Positions 34,362 to 42,365 of a stretch of 64,000 nucleotides of DNA are shown here, in pieces. Below the pieces are notes generated by a model that was given only the letters and a program-made list of their open reading frames with translations, was not told where the DNA came from and did not search any database. This DNA is from Lentzea terrae. GTDB taxonomy: Bacteria; Actinomycetota; Actinomycetes; Mycobacteriales; Pseudonocardiaceae. How positions within the stretch are numbered: the stretch's first letter is position 1; each line of letters opens with the position of its first letter. Position numbers and translations under genes: made by a program. The stretch covers positions 41,438 through 105,437 of the forward strand of contig NZ_QFWW01000032.1 of NCBI RefSeq assembly GCF_003265345.1, given 5' to 3'.

Positions 34362-34685
34362 GCTGAACCACCGCCTGGACACCGCGGCGGCGCACGGTTT
34401 CGTCGTCACGGCGTTCGACAGCACGCCGTCCTGGCCGTGTGCCGGGACGGCGCGCTCGTCGGGTTGCTCACGATCGAACGGCTGCCGGCTTCGAGTCCCC
34501 AGGAGCGGATCAGCGGCGTCATGGACGCCTCGCACCGGTCGTGCGGTCTGAGGAGCACGACGAGGGCCTGTCGGTCGGTGTCGGCATCGGGAGACCCGGC
34601 GTTCGGCTCGGGTCCACTCGCGACGGTCGTGCAGGACCTGCTGTCGGTGCTGATCTACCGTGTGATCGCGACCGCGATCGTGTGA
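34345..34685 (+). pseudogene. MgtE-like magnesium-transporter remnant with several frameshifts
   Basis: Pieces of a CBS domain (AVCRDGALVGLLTIERLP, then SGVMDASH) are followed directly by the final spans of an MgtE-type transporter (GDPAFGSGPLATVVQDLLSVLIY). They lie in three frames with at least two shifts, near 34425 and 34545-34610. Most of the N domain and the membrane domain is missing, so the gene is dead. The end overlaps the opposite-strand zinc-ribbon-like gene by 31 bp. Confidence 0.6.
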
Positions 34686-35056
34686 TCGGCGAAGAAGCCC
34701 TGCGCGGCGGCGAGGCTCGCCCGGCACGTGCGGACGATCTGCCGGGTCGCCGCGGTGTCCGGGGTCGTGTCGCACGACTGGCAGCGGACCAGGACGTCAC
34801 CGGTCAGCTCGTCGACACCGACGGAGGCGACCGCTGAGCAGTCCCGGCACCACCGGTGGCCGGTGACCTTGATGACGTGGTCCGCGGAGTGCACGCAGTG
34901 GTGCAGCCAGCGGCGGTGCAGCCGGCAGGAGACGCGTTCCAGCGGGTTCAGCCCGAGCTCCTCCGCCGCGTCCTCCTCCGCGAGCATCGCGGCGAGCCTG
35001 CGATCCCTGACGTCCGCGTAGCGCTGCTGGTCGGCGACGAGAAGTGGCGTGGTCAT
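34655..35056 (-). CDS. Uncharacterised protein with clustered Cys/His residues
   Basis: The 133-residue protein has a helical, acidic N-terminal third (RYADVRDRRLAAMLAEEDAAEELG), then a His-rich segment (HRRWLHHCVHSADH) and two Cys pairs (WCRDC, RCQSC) about 25 residues apart, a pattern suggesting a zinc ribbon. No family was recognised. The ATG at 35056 follows GGGAG. DosR-like sites lie about 106 bp upstream, shared with the divergent Rv1733c-like gene, so it is a candidate new regulon member. Confidence 0.6.
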   Translation of the reverse strand: MTTPLLVADQQRYADVRDRRLAAMLAEEDAAEELGLNPLERVSCRLHRRWLHHCVHSADHVIKVTGHRWCRDCSAVASVGVDELTGDVLVRCQSCDTTPDTAATRQIVRTCRASLAAAQGFFADHTIAVAITR

Positions 35057-35161
35057 CGTGGTCTCCCGGTGTCGAAGTCTGCTCCCAGGCTGCTCCGCGG
35101 CACACGCGGCCAACACCGCATCCCGACTTCGTTTCGGCGAGACCACGGGCTCATCGCCGAT

Positions 35162-35190
35162 GCGACGAAGGACCCTGGGACCTGCCACCT
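35162..35190. promoter_or_regulatory. Two DosR-like sites between divergent genes
   Basis: GCGACGAAGGACCC (35162-35175) and GGGACCTGCCACCT (35177-35190) lie 15 bp apart, unlike the 23-bp pairs elsewhere. Each has two or more mismatches. The second is 35 bp before the start of the Rv1733c-like gene. Confidence 0.42.
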
Positions 35191-35224
35191 CCACGCGGAA
35201 ATCTTGAACCAGGAGGTGGACCAC

Positions 35225-35818
35225 ATGACCGCGAAACCGATGTCCCGACTCGTCCATCAAGCCTTCCCCGGCCGCAACCGGCTAGCCACGGCGGGTGACC
35301 GCGTTGAGGGCGCGGTGCTCGTGCTGGGGCTCACCGTCACGTTGCTGGCCGTCCCCGTCGTGGGTGCGATGGGGTCGGAGATCTACACGACCCAGAGGGC
35401 GCGGGTCGCCGTCGAACAGGCGACCCGGCACAAGGTCGACGCCGTGCTGATCGAGGACGCACCTGAGGCGATCGGGTCTTCCGAACGCGGCGGTGTCGTC
35501 GAGACGGCTCCCGTGCTCGCGAGGTGGCGCCTGGCGGACGGAAGTGCGCGGCAGGGCGTGGTTCAGGCGCATTACGACGCGAAAGCCGGCGCCGGAGTGA
35601 CGATCTGGGTCGACGAGCGCGGCAGCGTGTCGGAACCGCCGATGACCACGGAGGGTGCGGCGATCGATGCGATCGTGCTCGCCTTGCTGCTGTGGGGAGC
35701 CACAGCCGGCGCGATGGTGCTGCTGTACCTCGTCACGCGGTTCGTGCACAAGCGGATCCGGCTGCACCGCTGGGCTCGTGAGTGGGAGCAGATCTCCTCG
35801 GACTGGACTGGAAGGTGA
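35225..35818 (+). CDS. Rv1733c-like membrane protein
   Basis: The 197-residue protein has two membrane spans, one near residue 30-55 (GAVLVLGLTVTLLAVPVVGAM) and one near 145-170, with an extracellular domain between, including ARWRLADGSARQG and IWVDERGSV. This matches the M. tuberculosis Rv1733c family in order, spacing and motifs (RLEAVVMLL / TARW / VGIWVD equivalents). Rv1733c is a DosR-regulon membrane antigen of unknown function. The start follows a strong AGGAGG. The next gene, a stress protein, starts 5 bp after its stop. Confidence 0.83.
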   Translation: MTAKPMSRLVHQAFPGRNRLATAGDRVEGAVLVLGLTVTLLAVPVVGAMGSEIYTTQRARVAVEQATRHKVDAVLIEDAPEAIGSSERGGVVETAPVLARWRLADGSARQGVVQAHYDAKAGAGVTIWVDERGSVSEPPMTTEGAAIDAIVLALLLWGATAGAMVLLYLVTRFVHKRIRLHRWAREWEQISSDWTGR

Positions 35819-35823
35819 GTCGT

Positions 35824-36729
35824 GTGACCGTCCCGATCGGACATGCGAACGAGGTTGTCGTCGGAGTGGACGGTTCCGAGTCGGCGCGGCGCGCTGTTCG
35901 TTGGGCGGCAGGGGAAGCCGGCCGTCGTGGCGCCTCGCTGCGCATCGTGCACGCCGAGCTGCCGCTGCCGGCCGACGCTCTGGACATGACGGGAATGGCG
36001 CGCAGTGCGTTGCACGACGAGGCGATGGGCTGGGTGCGAGAGGCGGTCGTGGATGCGCTCGACACCGCGCCCGCGCTGGACATCACGTACCGGGTCGAGG
36101 TGAACACGCCGGCCTGGATGCTGGAGCAGGAGTCGGCGACGGCCGGACTGGTCGTCGTCGGTTCACGCGGCTTGGGCGGCTTCACGGGCCTGTTGCTCGG
36201 CTCGGTCGCCGTCGCGCTGTCCTGCCGTGCGATGTGCCCGGTGGCCGTCGTCCGGGGTGACGAGGCCGAAGGTCCCGTGGTCGTCGGGGTGAACGGCGCA
36301 CCGCACAACTGGGTGGTCCTGGACCGCGCGTTCGAGGAGGCGGAGGTCCGGGGCACGTCGCTCGTCGCCGTGCACGCCTGGCACCCGCCGCTGGGCAACG
36401 AGAAGCTCGCCGAGTCGGTCGGGATCGTGTGGTCCGAGTTGCACACCGTTCGTGACGCCACGGTGGCACAGCGGCTCGAGGCGTGCGCCGACCGGCACCC
36501 CGGTGTGCGGGTGGAGCGGCACGTGGTGCACGGGTCCGCCGCGCACCGCCTGGTCGAGTTCGCCGCGGGTGCCTCGCTGCTGGTGATCGGGTCGCACGGC
36601 ACCGGAGGTCTGCGGGGAAAGCTGCTCGGCTCGACGAGCCAGGCGGTCGTCCGCCACGCCCCGTGCCCGGTCCTGCTCGTGCGACCCGGGCTCGACGAGC
36701 AGATCGACCGCACCCGCCGCGCCGGCTGA
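35824..36729 (+). CDS. Universal stress protein with two Usp domains
   Basis: The 301-residue protein has two Usp domains, each with an intact ATP-binding signature (VGSRGLGGFTGLLLGS and IGSHGTGGLRGKLLGS). They begin EVVVGVDGSESARRAV and VVVGVNGAPHNWVV; in the second the usual Asp is Asn. GTG codons at 35815 and 35824 are both possible; the second has GGAAGG at better spacing. It follows the Rv1733c-like gene closely and ends before a strong bidirectional terminator. Confidence 0.88.
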   Translation: MTVPIGHANEVVVGVDGSESARRAVRWAAGEAGRRGASLRIVHAELPLPADALDMTGMARSALHDEAMGWVREAVVDALDTAPALDITYRVEVNTPAWMLEQESATAGLVVVGSRGLGGFTGLLLGSVAVALSCRAMCPVAVVRGDEAEGPVVVGVNGAPHNWVVLDRAFEEAEVRGTSLVAVHAWHPPLGNEKLAESVGIVWSELHTVRDATVAQRLEACADRHPGVRVERHVVHGSAAHRLVEFAAGASLLVIGSHGTGGLRGKLLGSTSQAVVRHAPCPVLLVRPGLDEQIDRTRRAG

Positions 36730-36741
36730 TCCGCGCACGCG

Positions 36742-36775
36742 AAAAGGGGAGGGCACCGCGGTGCCCTCCCCTTTT
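36742..36775. terminator. Bidirectional rho-independent terminator
   Basis: A 16-bp stem (36742-36757 with 36760-36775, innermost pair probably open) has an A-run on one side and a T-run on the other, a classic two-way terminator. It separates the rightward stress-protein gene (stop 36729) from the leftward DoxX gene (stop 36787). Confidence 0.9.
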
Positions 36776-36786
36776 TCCCGGTGCCG

Positions 36787-37338
36787 TCACCGCAGCCAGG
36801 TGTTGGCCTTGACGAACGGCAGCTCGGCCCACCAGCGAGCCAGACCCCACACCGCACCGGAGGCCGTCGCGGCGAGCGCGATCAGCACCAGCGCGTAGAC
36901 GACGTGGTAGTCGATGAGCGGGTTGGTGGACATGGTGGCCTCACCGGCCGAGTTGTGCTGCGCCGGCGGCCATTCGGCCGCCCACATGAGCAGCATCATC
37001 ACGGCACCGGAGGCGGCGGCGATGCGCAGGCCGATGCCGAGCACCAGCGCCACGCCGATCGCGAACAGCCCGGCCATGAAGAGCGTGTCCGCCCACCAGG
37101 TGCCGGCGATGTCGTGGAACACGGACTCGAACGGCCCGACGTTCACCCGGCTCAGGAAGCCCTTCGTGGGCGAACCACCCGAGAACCACGCGTTCTTGGC
37201 CTGGGTGGCGTAGCCGAGACCGAACGCCTTGTCGACGAACGCCCACAGGAACAACAAGCCGGTCGCGATGCGCAGGACCGCGAGGGACAGCGCACCCGCG
37301 TCGGTGCGGGTGCGAACAGGGGCATGAACAGCGGACAT
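36787..37338 (-). CDS. DoxX/TQO-subunit-like membrane protein
   Basis: The 183-residue protein has four predicted spans. The first contains LRIATGLLFLWAFVDKAFGLGY; the others follow TWWADTLFMAGLFAIGVALVL and the C-terminal YALVLIALAA. This matches DoxX-family proteins, which in archaea serve a thiosulfate:quinone oxidoreductase and in bacteria have varied redox roles. The middle loop, with AKNAWFSGGSPTKGFL, is typical of the actinobacterial subgroup. A DosR-like box lies 59 bp upstream. Confidence 0.82.
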   Translation of the reverse strand: MSAVHAPVRTRTDAGALSLAVLRIATGLLFLWAFVDKAFGLGYATQAKNAWFSGGSPTKGFLSRVNVGPFESVFHDIAGTWWADTLFMAGLFAIGVALVLGIGLRIAAASGAVMMLLMWAAEWPPAQHNSAGEATMSTNPLIDYHVVYALVLIALAATASGAVWGLARWWAELPFVKANTWLR

Positions 37339-37396
37339 CGTTACCTCCCAAGTGTTCTCCTGATTCGAGTCTTCTCGGCCTGAATCCCTTCGGACG

Positions 37397-37433
37397 CGGG
37401 CCTTGGTCCCGATCCGGCCGGGACGTCACTCCT
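37397..37433 (-). promoter_or_regulatory. DosR-like box pair upstream of the DoxX gene
   Basis: On the minus strand GGGACCAAGGCCCG occupies 37397-37410, 59 bp from the DoxX start. GGGACGTCACTCCT on the plus strand begins at 37420, a 23-bp offset, and covers the stop of the next gene. Confidence 0.55.
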
Positions 37434-38103
37434 CATCGGGCCTGTCCTTCACCGTCACGGCGCCGAACATCGCCATGCCGTTGACGACCAGAACCGGAGC
37501 GTCGGCGGGAAGGTCGTCGTCCGGCGTGGTCTTGTCGTCGATGCCGCCCATGAACGGCAGGCCGCCGATCGAGACCCGCCACCCCCGCGGCACCAGCACG
37601 TCGACACCGCCGAACAGCGCGAACGCGTCGACGGTCGCCTCGTCGTCGATGTGCGCCTGCCGCAGATCCAGCGTGGTGCCACCGAAGATGGCCGACGTGT
37701 CGACGTGCCGCAGGTGCGGGCTGCGTTCCCGGATGGTGGCCCCGCCGAACATCGCGAACGAGCTGCGGGATCCACGAGGCCCGCGCAGGCCCCAGAGCAC
37801 GATGACGCCCACGACGAGGACCGCGCTCGGCCACAGCAGGCCGCTGCCCGCCCAGCCGAGGTTGTCCACGAGCAGGAAGAGCCCGAGCATCGTCACCACC
37901 ACAGGTCCCGTCCACACGCGACGCTGCGCCACCATCGGGACGACGCCGAGCCCGACGAGCGCGATCGGCCACCACGTGCCGACCAGTGCGCCGGCGTCCA
38001 GGACGTCCATCGCGCCGAGGACGCCGAACGTGCCGAGGGCCAGCAGGACCAGGCCGATCCACAGTCGGACCGGCCTCCCGGACAGTCCACTGTCGACAGT
38101 CAT
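37426..38103 (-). CDS. LiaF-like membrane protein (cell-wall stress family)
   Basis: The 225-residue protein has four N-terminal spans in two pairs (WIGLVLLALGTFGVLG, then WPIALVGLGVVPM and so on) and a beta-helical C-terminal domain with the repeating motif FGGATI, FGGTTLDLRQA, FGGVDVLVP. That is the LiaF/cell-wall-active antibiotic response architecture, which in Bacillus restrains an envelope-stress sensor. No LiaRS pair is adjacent. It shares an upstream region, with a weak DosR-like site, with the divergent stomatin gene. Confidence 0.8.
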   Translation of the reverse strand: MTVDSGLSGRPVRLWIGLVLLALGTFGVLGAMDVLDAGALVGTWWPIALVGLGVVPMVAQRRVWTGPVVVTMLGLFLLVDNLGWAGSGLLWPSAVLVVGVIVLWGLRGPRGSRSSFAMFGGATIRERSPHLRHVDTSAIFGGTTLDLRQAHIDDEATVDAFALFGGVDVLVPRGWRVSIGGLPFMGGIDDKTTPDDDLPADAPVLVVNGMAMFGAVTVKDRPDEE

Positions 38104-38175
38104 TTTCGTCTCCCTTCCACCACAACGATGTGGCCGCGCGCACGAGAAGGGCAGTGGCGTTCGGTCCTCGATGCC

Positions 38176-38189
38176 GGGCCCTCGGTCAC
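38176..38189. promoter_or_regulatory. Weak DosR-like site between LiaF-like and stomatin genes
   Basis: GGGCCCTCGGTCAC has two mismatches from GGGACNNNNGTCCC. It lies 73 bp from the leftward start at 38103 and 66 bp from the rightward start at 38255. Confidence 0.35.
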
Positions 38190-38254
38190 TGCTCCCGGTG
38201 CGGCCCCGGTTTCACCGTGGAGGCGGAGAACCGCGCAGACGTGGGAGGGAAGTC

Positions 38255-39004
38255 ATGAGCAATCTGGGTATGGCGATCGTGCGGCAGTACGAACGCGGTG
38301 TGGTGTTCCGGCTCGGCAAGCTCCACGGCGTGCGCGAGCCGGGCTGGCGGTTCATGATCCCGTTGGCGGACAAGATGAGGAAGGTCTCCCTGCGGACGGT
38401 GACCATGCCGATCCAGTCGCAGCAGGTGATCACCAAGGACAACGTGTCGATCGGTGTCGCCGCGGTCGCCTACTTCCGCAGGGTGGACCCGGTGAAGTCG
38501 ATCGTGGAGATCGAGAACGTCGAGGCGGCGATCAGCCAGATCGCCCAGACGACGGTGCGCAACGTGGTGGGGCGCACGCCGCTCGACCACGTGCTGGCCG
38601 AGACCGAGACGCTGAACGAGAAGATCAAGGAGATCCTCGACGCCACCACCGAGCGGTGGGGTGTGCTGGTCGAACTGGTGGAGCTCAAGGACATCGAGCT
38701 GCCGCAGTCGATGCAGCGCGCGATGGCGCGCGAGGCCGAGGCCGAGCGCGAGAAGCGCGGCAAGATCATCGCCGCGGAGGGCGAGGCGTTGTCGGCTGGC
38801 AAGCTCGCCGAGGCCGCCGACGTGATCGCCCGGCACCCGATCGCGCTGCAGCTGCGGAACCTGCAGGTGCTCGGGGAGATCGCGATCGAGCGCAACTCGA
38901 CGATCCTGTTCCCGGCGCAGCTGATGGACAGCGTCCGCGCCGTGAACACGTTCCTGGACCGTGAGATTCCGGCCGCGCGCGACCCGTTGAGTCAGCTCGG
39001 CTGA
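38255..39004 (+). CDS. SPFH/stomatin-like (slipin) protein
   Basis: The 249-residue protein matches the SPFH core of slipins from its first residues (QYERGVVFRLGKL, REPGWRFMIPLADKM, TKDNVSIGVAAVAYF) and has the coiled-coil-prone AREAEAEREKRGKIIAAEGE segment. It lacks the usual N-terminal membrane span, so it may attach to membranes by other means. Slipins form scaffolds that often work with NfeD-type proteases; none is adjacent. The ATG follows GGGAGGGA. Its end overlaps the convergent pncB gene by 13 bp. Confidence 0.87.
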   Translation: MSNLGMAIVRQYERGVVFRLGKLHGVREPGWRFMIPLADKMRKVSLRTVTMPIQSQQVITKDNVSIGVAAVAYFRRVDPVKSIVEIENVEAAISQIAQTTVRNVVGRTPLDHVLAETETLNEKIKEILDATTERWGVLVELVELKDIELPQSMQRAMAREAEAEREKRGKIIAAEGEALSAGKLAEAADVIARHPIALQLRNLQVLGEIAIERNSTILFPAQLMDSVRAVNTFLDREIPAARDPLSQLG

Positions 39005-40320
39005 GAGGCGAGCGACCGGCGCACGTGCTCGGTGAGCGCGTGCAGCCGGTCGCTGACGCGCACCCGCACCGGTGTCGGGTCGACGAGGTCCCGCGCGTGC
39101 GCCGGCAGCCACGCGAGGTCCGCGGTGAACCTGTCCCGCGCGTCCTGGACCAGTTCCGTCTCTGTCCGAAGTGGACCAACCCGCCGGCCGTCGCGCACGA
39201 CCGTGGTCAAAAGCGGCTCGTGATCGCGCGGGACTTCCTCGTCGTGAGCGGCGAGAACGTCCGCCGGCCTGCCCGCAGCGCGGAAGACCTGCTTGCGTCC
39301 GGGGATGCCGACCTTGCCGGCGGAGAGCTTCATCGTCGGCCTGCCGTCGAGGTCGACCAGCTTGTAGACGCTGTCGAGCGCGGGTGCGTCGGAGGAGACG
39401 CCCATGCGGGTGCCGACGCCGAACACGTCGATCGGCGCGCCGGCCGCCACGAGCCGTGCGATGGAGTGCTCGTCCAGTCCGCCGCTGGCGATGATCCGGG
39501 AGCCGGTCAGGCCGGCGTCGTCGAGTCGCTTGCGCGTCACCCAGGACAGGGTGTGGAGGTCACCTGAGTCGAGCCGCACGCCGACCGGCTGGTTCGCCGG
39601 CATCCGCCTGGCCACGTCGATCGCCCGGTCCACCCCGGTCAGCGTGTCGTAGGTGTCGACCAGGAAGACGGCGGAGGCGGGGAAGTCCGCGGCGAACGCT
39701 TCGAAAGCCGCGTGCTCGTCCGGGAACGCCTGCACGTAGGAGTGGGCCATCGTGCCGCTCGCCGCGAGGCCGTACCGGTCCGCGGCCGCCACGTAGCTGG
39801 TGCCCGCGAAACCCGCGATCCTGGAAGCCCTGGCCGCCGCCATCGCGGCGTCCGGGCCGTGCGTGCGGCGCGCGGCGAAGTCGACGACGTCACGACCGGC
39901 CGCGGCGATCCGGCAGCGGGCGGCCTTGGCCGCGATCGCCGTCTGGTAGGTGACGAGGTTCAGCAACGCCGTTTCGACCAGTTGCGCCTCGGCGAGGGGA
40001 GCGGTGACCTCCAGCAGCGGTTCGCCCGCGAACACCACCCGTCCCTCCTCGACGGCACGCACTTCGCCGGTGAACCGCAGACCGGCCAGCGGTGTGACGT
40101 CGAGGCCGGTGATCCGCTCGAGGGCGGCCAGCTCGGCGTCGGTGAAGCCGAAGTCCTCGAGGAACGACAGGCAGTCGGCGAGCCCGGCGGCCACGAGGAA
40201 TCCGCGCGACCGCGGCAGCGCGCGGACGAACATGCTGAACGTCGCCGGAGCGCACATGTCCCTGCGCAGATAGCTCAGCGCCATGCGGATCTCGTAGAGG
40301 TCGGTCCGGTTGCCGCTCAT
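38992..40320 (-). CDS. pncB: Nicotinate phosphoribosyltransferase
   Basis: The 442-residue enzyme converts nicotinate and PRPP to nicotinate mononucleotide in the NAD salvage (Preiss-Handler) pathway. Family motifs include the N-terminal TDLYEIRMALSYLR, FAARRTHGPDAAMAAARAS, the dimer-active-site stretch VDTYDTLTGVDRAI, RLDSGDL and ASGGLDEHSI, and FGVGTRMGVS. M. tuberculosis pncB2 (Rv0573c) is a DosR gene used to maintain NAD in dormancy. It overlaps the site-2 protease gene by ATGA, so both are probably one operon. Confidence 0.92.
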   Translation of the reverse strand: MSGNRTDLYEIRMALSYLRRDMCAPATFSMFVRALPRSRGFLVAAGLADCLSFLEDFGFTDAELAALERITGLDVTPLAGLRFTGEVRAVEEGRVVFAGEPLLEVTAPLAEAQLVETALLNLVTYQTAIAAKAARCRIAAAGRDVVDFAARRTHGPDAAMAAARASRIAGFAGTSYVAAADRYGLAASGTMAHSYVQAFPDEHAAFEAFAADFPASAVFLVDTYDTLTGVDRAIDVARRMPANQPVGVRLDSGDLHTLSWVTRKRLDDAGLTGSRIIASGGLDEHSIARLVAAGAPIDVFGVGTRMGVSSDAPALDSVYKLVDLDGRPTMKLSAGKVGIPGRKQVFRAAGRPADVLAAHDEEVPRDHEPLLTTVVRDGRRVGPLRTETELVQDARDRFTADLAWLPAHARDLVDPTPVRVRVSDRLHALTEHVRRSLASQPS

Positions 40321-41459
40321 GACGACCCCTCCCGGTCACCGAGCCGGACCACCCGGCTGATCTCGGTCGCCCAGACGACCTCCTCGGCGCCGAGCACGCC
40401 GACGAGCCTGCCGCCGTCCAGCACCGGCACGACGTTCCTGCCGGTGGTCAGCGACACCCTGCCGATCACGTCCAGCACCGGCTCGTCGGACCGCGCGATC
40501 GGCACCTCCCTGGCGACGTCGGACACCCTCGTGTTCACCCGGTCCGGTACCCGCACGAGATCGGCGATGCTCACCACACCGGCCGGCGTGCCGTCGAAGG
40601 AGATCACGGGGAAGACCTGCTGATGCCGATCCACGGTGCTGGCGCGCAGGAAGGCGTCCGCGGTCCACCACCCCGGCGCCACCGGCGGATCCGGCGTCAT
40701 CACCTCGCGCACCAGCACACCCTCCAGCTGGTGCCGCACCTGGTTGTACGACTGCTCGGCGGAGGCGGAGACGACGAGAAACGCGCCCATGAGCACGAGC
40801 CACAGCCCGGAGATCTGCCCGAGCAGCACCTCTCCCGCACCGACCGCGGCCAGGACGAGGCCGAACGCGCGACCGGCGACGGCGGCCACCCGCTCGCCGC
40901 GTGCCTGGTCACCCGTGCGCCACCAGACGATCGCCCGCAGCACCCGCCCGCCGTCGAGCGGCGCGGCGGGCACCAGGTTGAACGCGGCCAGCAGCACGTT
41001 GGCGGCGGCGAGCCAGATCAGCGGCGACACCACCAGCGCCGGTCCACCGGCCACGTTCAGAGCCGTCGCGGCGACGCCGGCGACCACGGCGGTGACCGCA
41101 CTGGCACCCGGTCCCGCCAGGGCGACCAGGAGGTCCGCCCGCGGCGTCGGCGGAGGTTCGGTGAGCTCCGTGGCCCCGCCGAGCAGCCACAGGTCGATGC
41201 GACGCACCCCGACACCGAACCGTTTCGCGACGAGCGCGTGCGTCAGCTCGTGGCCCAGCAACGACAACATGAACGTCATCGCGGCGAGCACCCCGACCAG
41301 CCAATAGCTCACCGGCGAGTACCCCGGTGCGGTGGCTGGCAGGAACGACACGGCCACGACCTGTGCGATGAGGAGCACCGCGACCAGGGTCGACCAGTGC
41401 GCGCCCACCACGACGCCCCCGTAGCGGCCGAGCGGAACGGAACGCAGGAGTGTGTTCAT
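40317..41459 (-). CDS. Site-2 protease family metalloprotease with CBS domains (Rip3-like)
   Basis: The 380-residue membrane protein contains the M50 zinc motif in a span (GHELTHALVAKRFGV, His70/Glu71/His74), the second conserved motif (PAAPLDGGRVLRAI) and a C-terminal pair of CBS domains (~245-370). It cleaves membrane-embedded substrates; CBS domains likely regulate it by nucleotide. M. tuberculosis Rip3 (Rv2625c) has the same architecture and lies in the DosR regulon. The ATG at 41459 avoids the ten upstream residues that have no support. A DosR-like site lies 59 bp upstream. Confidence 0.9.
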   Translation of the reverse strand: MNTLLRSVPLGRYGGVVVGAHWSTLVAVLLIAQVVAVSFLPATAPGYSPVSYWLVGVLAAMTFMLSLLGHELTHALVAKRFGVGVRRIDLWLLGGATELTEPPPTPRADLLVALAGPGASAVTAVVAGVAATALNVAGGPALVVSPLIWLAAANVLLAAFNLVPAAPLDGGRVLRAIVWWRTGDQARGERVAAVAGRAFGLVLAAVGAGEVLLGQISGLWLVLMGAFLVVSASAEQSYNQVRHQLEGVLVREVMTPDPPVAPGWWTADAFLRASTVDRHQQVFPVISFDGTPAGVVSIADLVRVPDRVNTRVSDVAREVPIARSDEPVLDVIGRVSLTTGRNVVPVLDGGRLVGVLGAEEVVWATEISRVVRLGDREGSS

Positions 41460-41517
41460 GCGCTCCAGCGTTCCGGCCCGCGTCCTCACCAGTCAGAGCC
41501 TCAGGTCTCACCCGAGT

Positions 41518-41531
41518 GCGGCGATGGTCCC
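41518..41531 (-). promoter_or_regulatory. DosR-like site upstream of the site-2 protease operon
   Basis: On the minus strand it reads GGGACCATCGCCGC: an intact left half and a weaker right half. It lies 59 bp from the leftward start at 41459 and 94 bp from the rightward start at 41625. Confidence 0.45.
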
Positions 41532-41624
41532 GGCAGGGTCACCACGTTGGGATCTGCGTCACACCCCGGCCAGAAGAGCAGCCTTACCTCACCACGAAAT
41601 GCGTGTGCGGGAAGGGGAAGTCAG

Positions 41625-41876
41625 ATGAGCATCCACGGATACACCGCCCGGCACCGGGCCATGTTGCAGGCGGTCGCGGAAGGCCGCGCCGAGCTGCTCG
41701 GCGGCCGCGCTCCCAGCCTGTCCGTGGACGGACTGTGGTGCGACTTCACCGCCACCAACGACCTGTACTCCGCGGGGCTGGTCGCGGCGGCGTCGCGATC
41801 CCAGGCGGGGACGCTGGTTCCGGCGATCCTGACGTCGATCGGCAGGCAGGTTCTCGGAACGCTGGTCGCTGCCTGA
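41625..41876 (+). CDS. Small uncharacterised protein
   Basis: The 83-residue protein opens with a helix (YTARHRAMLQAVAEGRAELL) and has a Cys in DGLWCDFTATNDL, followed by a helical second half (AGLVAAASRSQAGTLVPAIL). No family was recognised. The ATG has a clear GGGGAAG upstream. It shares a DosR-like region with the site-2 protease operon, so it may be a new regulon member. Confidence 0.6.
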   Translation: MSIHGYTARHRAMLQAVAEGRAELLGGRAPSLSVDGLWCDFTATNDLYSAGLVAAASRSQAGTLVPAILTSIGRQVLGTLVAA

Positions 41877-41890
41877 TCACCAGACCGACC

Positions 41891-42232
41891 TCACCGCTCC
41901 CGGCTGCGCAGCTTGACGATCCGAGCGGCGACGAAGAGCGCCGCGACGGCGACCGCGCCCAGGGTGGCGATCAGGCGGTTGACGTCGATCGCGGGCTGCC
42001 ACGTCACGTGGCCGTCGCTGATGACGTAGGCGCCAGTCGGTTTCGCACTGATCCCGAAGCCGCCGCCCTCACCCTCCTGCCCCTTCTCATCGCGACCGGT
42101 GCCGCCACCGGTGCCACCGGCCACGGTCGCGGCAGGGATGATCGTGACCCCGTTCTTCTCGTACGGCTCGGCGTAGACCTTCTTGGCGTCCACCGAGTCC
42201 TTGACGTTCGCGATCAGTTCGTCGATCTTCAT
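41891..42232 (-). CDS. Sporulation protein YtfJ (GerW family) with C-terminal membrane span
   Basis: The 113-residue protein shows the YtfJ/GerW pattern: N-terminal helix (MKIDELIANVKDSVDAKKVY), KNGVTIIPAATVAGGTGGG, the glycine-rich EGEGGGFGISAKPTGAYVI, and then a C-terminal membrane span (ATLGAVAVAALFVAARIV). In Bacillus it serves in spore germination; in actinobacteria its role is unclear. The ATG at 42232 is chosen because the 31 upstream residues extend into the promoter. Its stop is 14 bp from the small gene at 41625-41876, which converges on it. Confidence 0.83.
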   Translation of the reverse strand: MKIDELIANVKDSVDAKKVYAEPYEKNGVTIIPAATVAGGTGGGTGRDEKGQEGEGGGFGISAKPTGAYVISDGHVTWQPAIDVNRLIATLGAVAVAALFVAARIVKLRSRER

Positions 42233-42293
42233 CACGTCTCCTGGTTCGTGTCGGGTTGTGCCCCAGCGTCTGCCGTCAGGACCAGCGCTGACA

Positions 42294-42307
42294 GGGTCCT
42301 TGGGTTC
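42294..42307. promoter_or_regulatory. Possible weak DosR-like site between YtfJ and ABC genes
   Basis: GGGTCCTTGGGTTC has three mismatches from the consensus. It lies 62 bp from the leftward YtfJ start and 59 bp from the rightward ABC start. Included because position matches the other sites; on sequence alone it is poor. Confidence 0.22.
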
Positions 42308-42365
42308 CGTGCGGTGGTGTCCCAAGCCCCTCCGCCGCCACCTGCCGGATCCCTAGCTTCGAACC

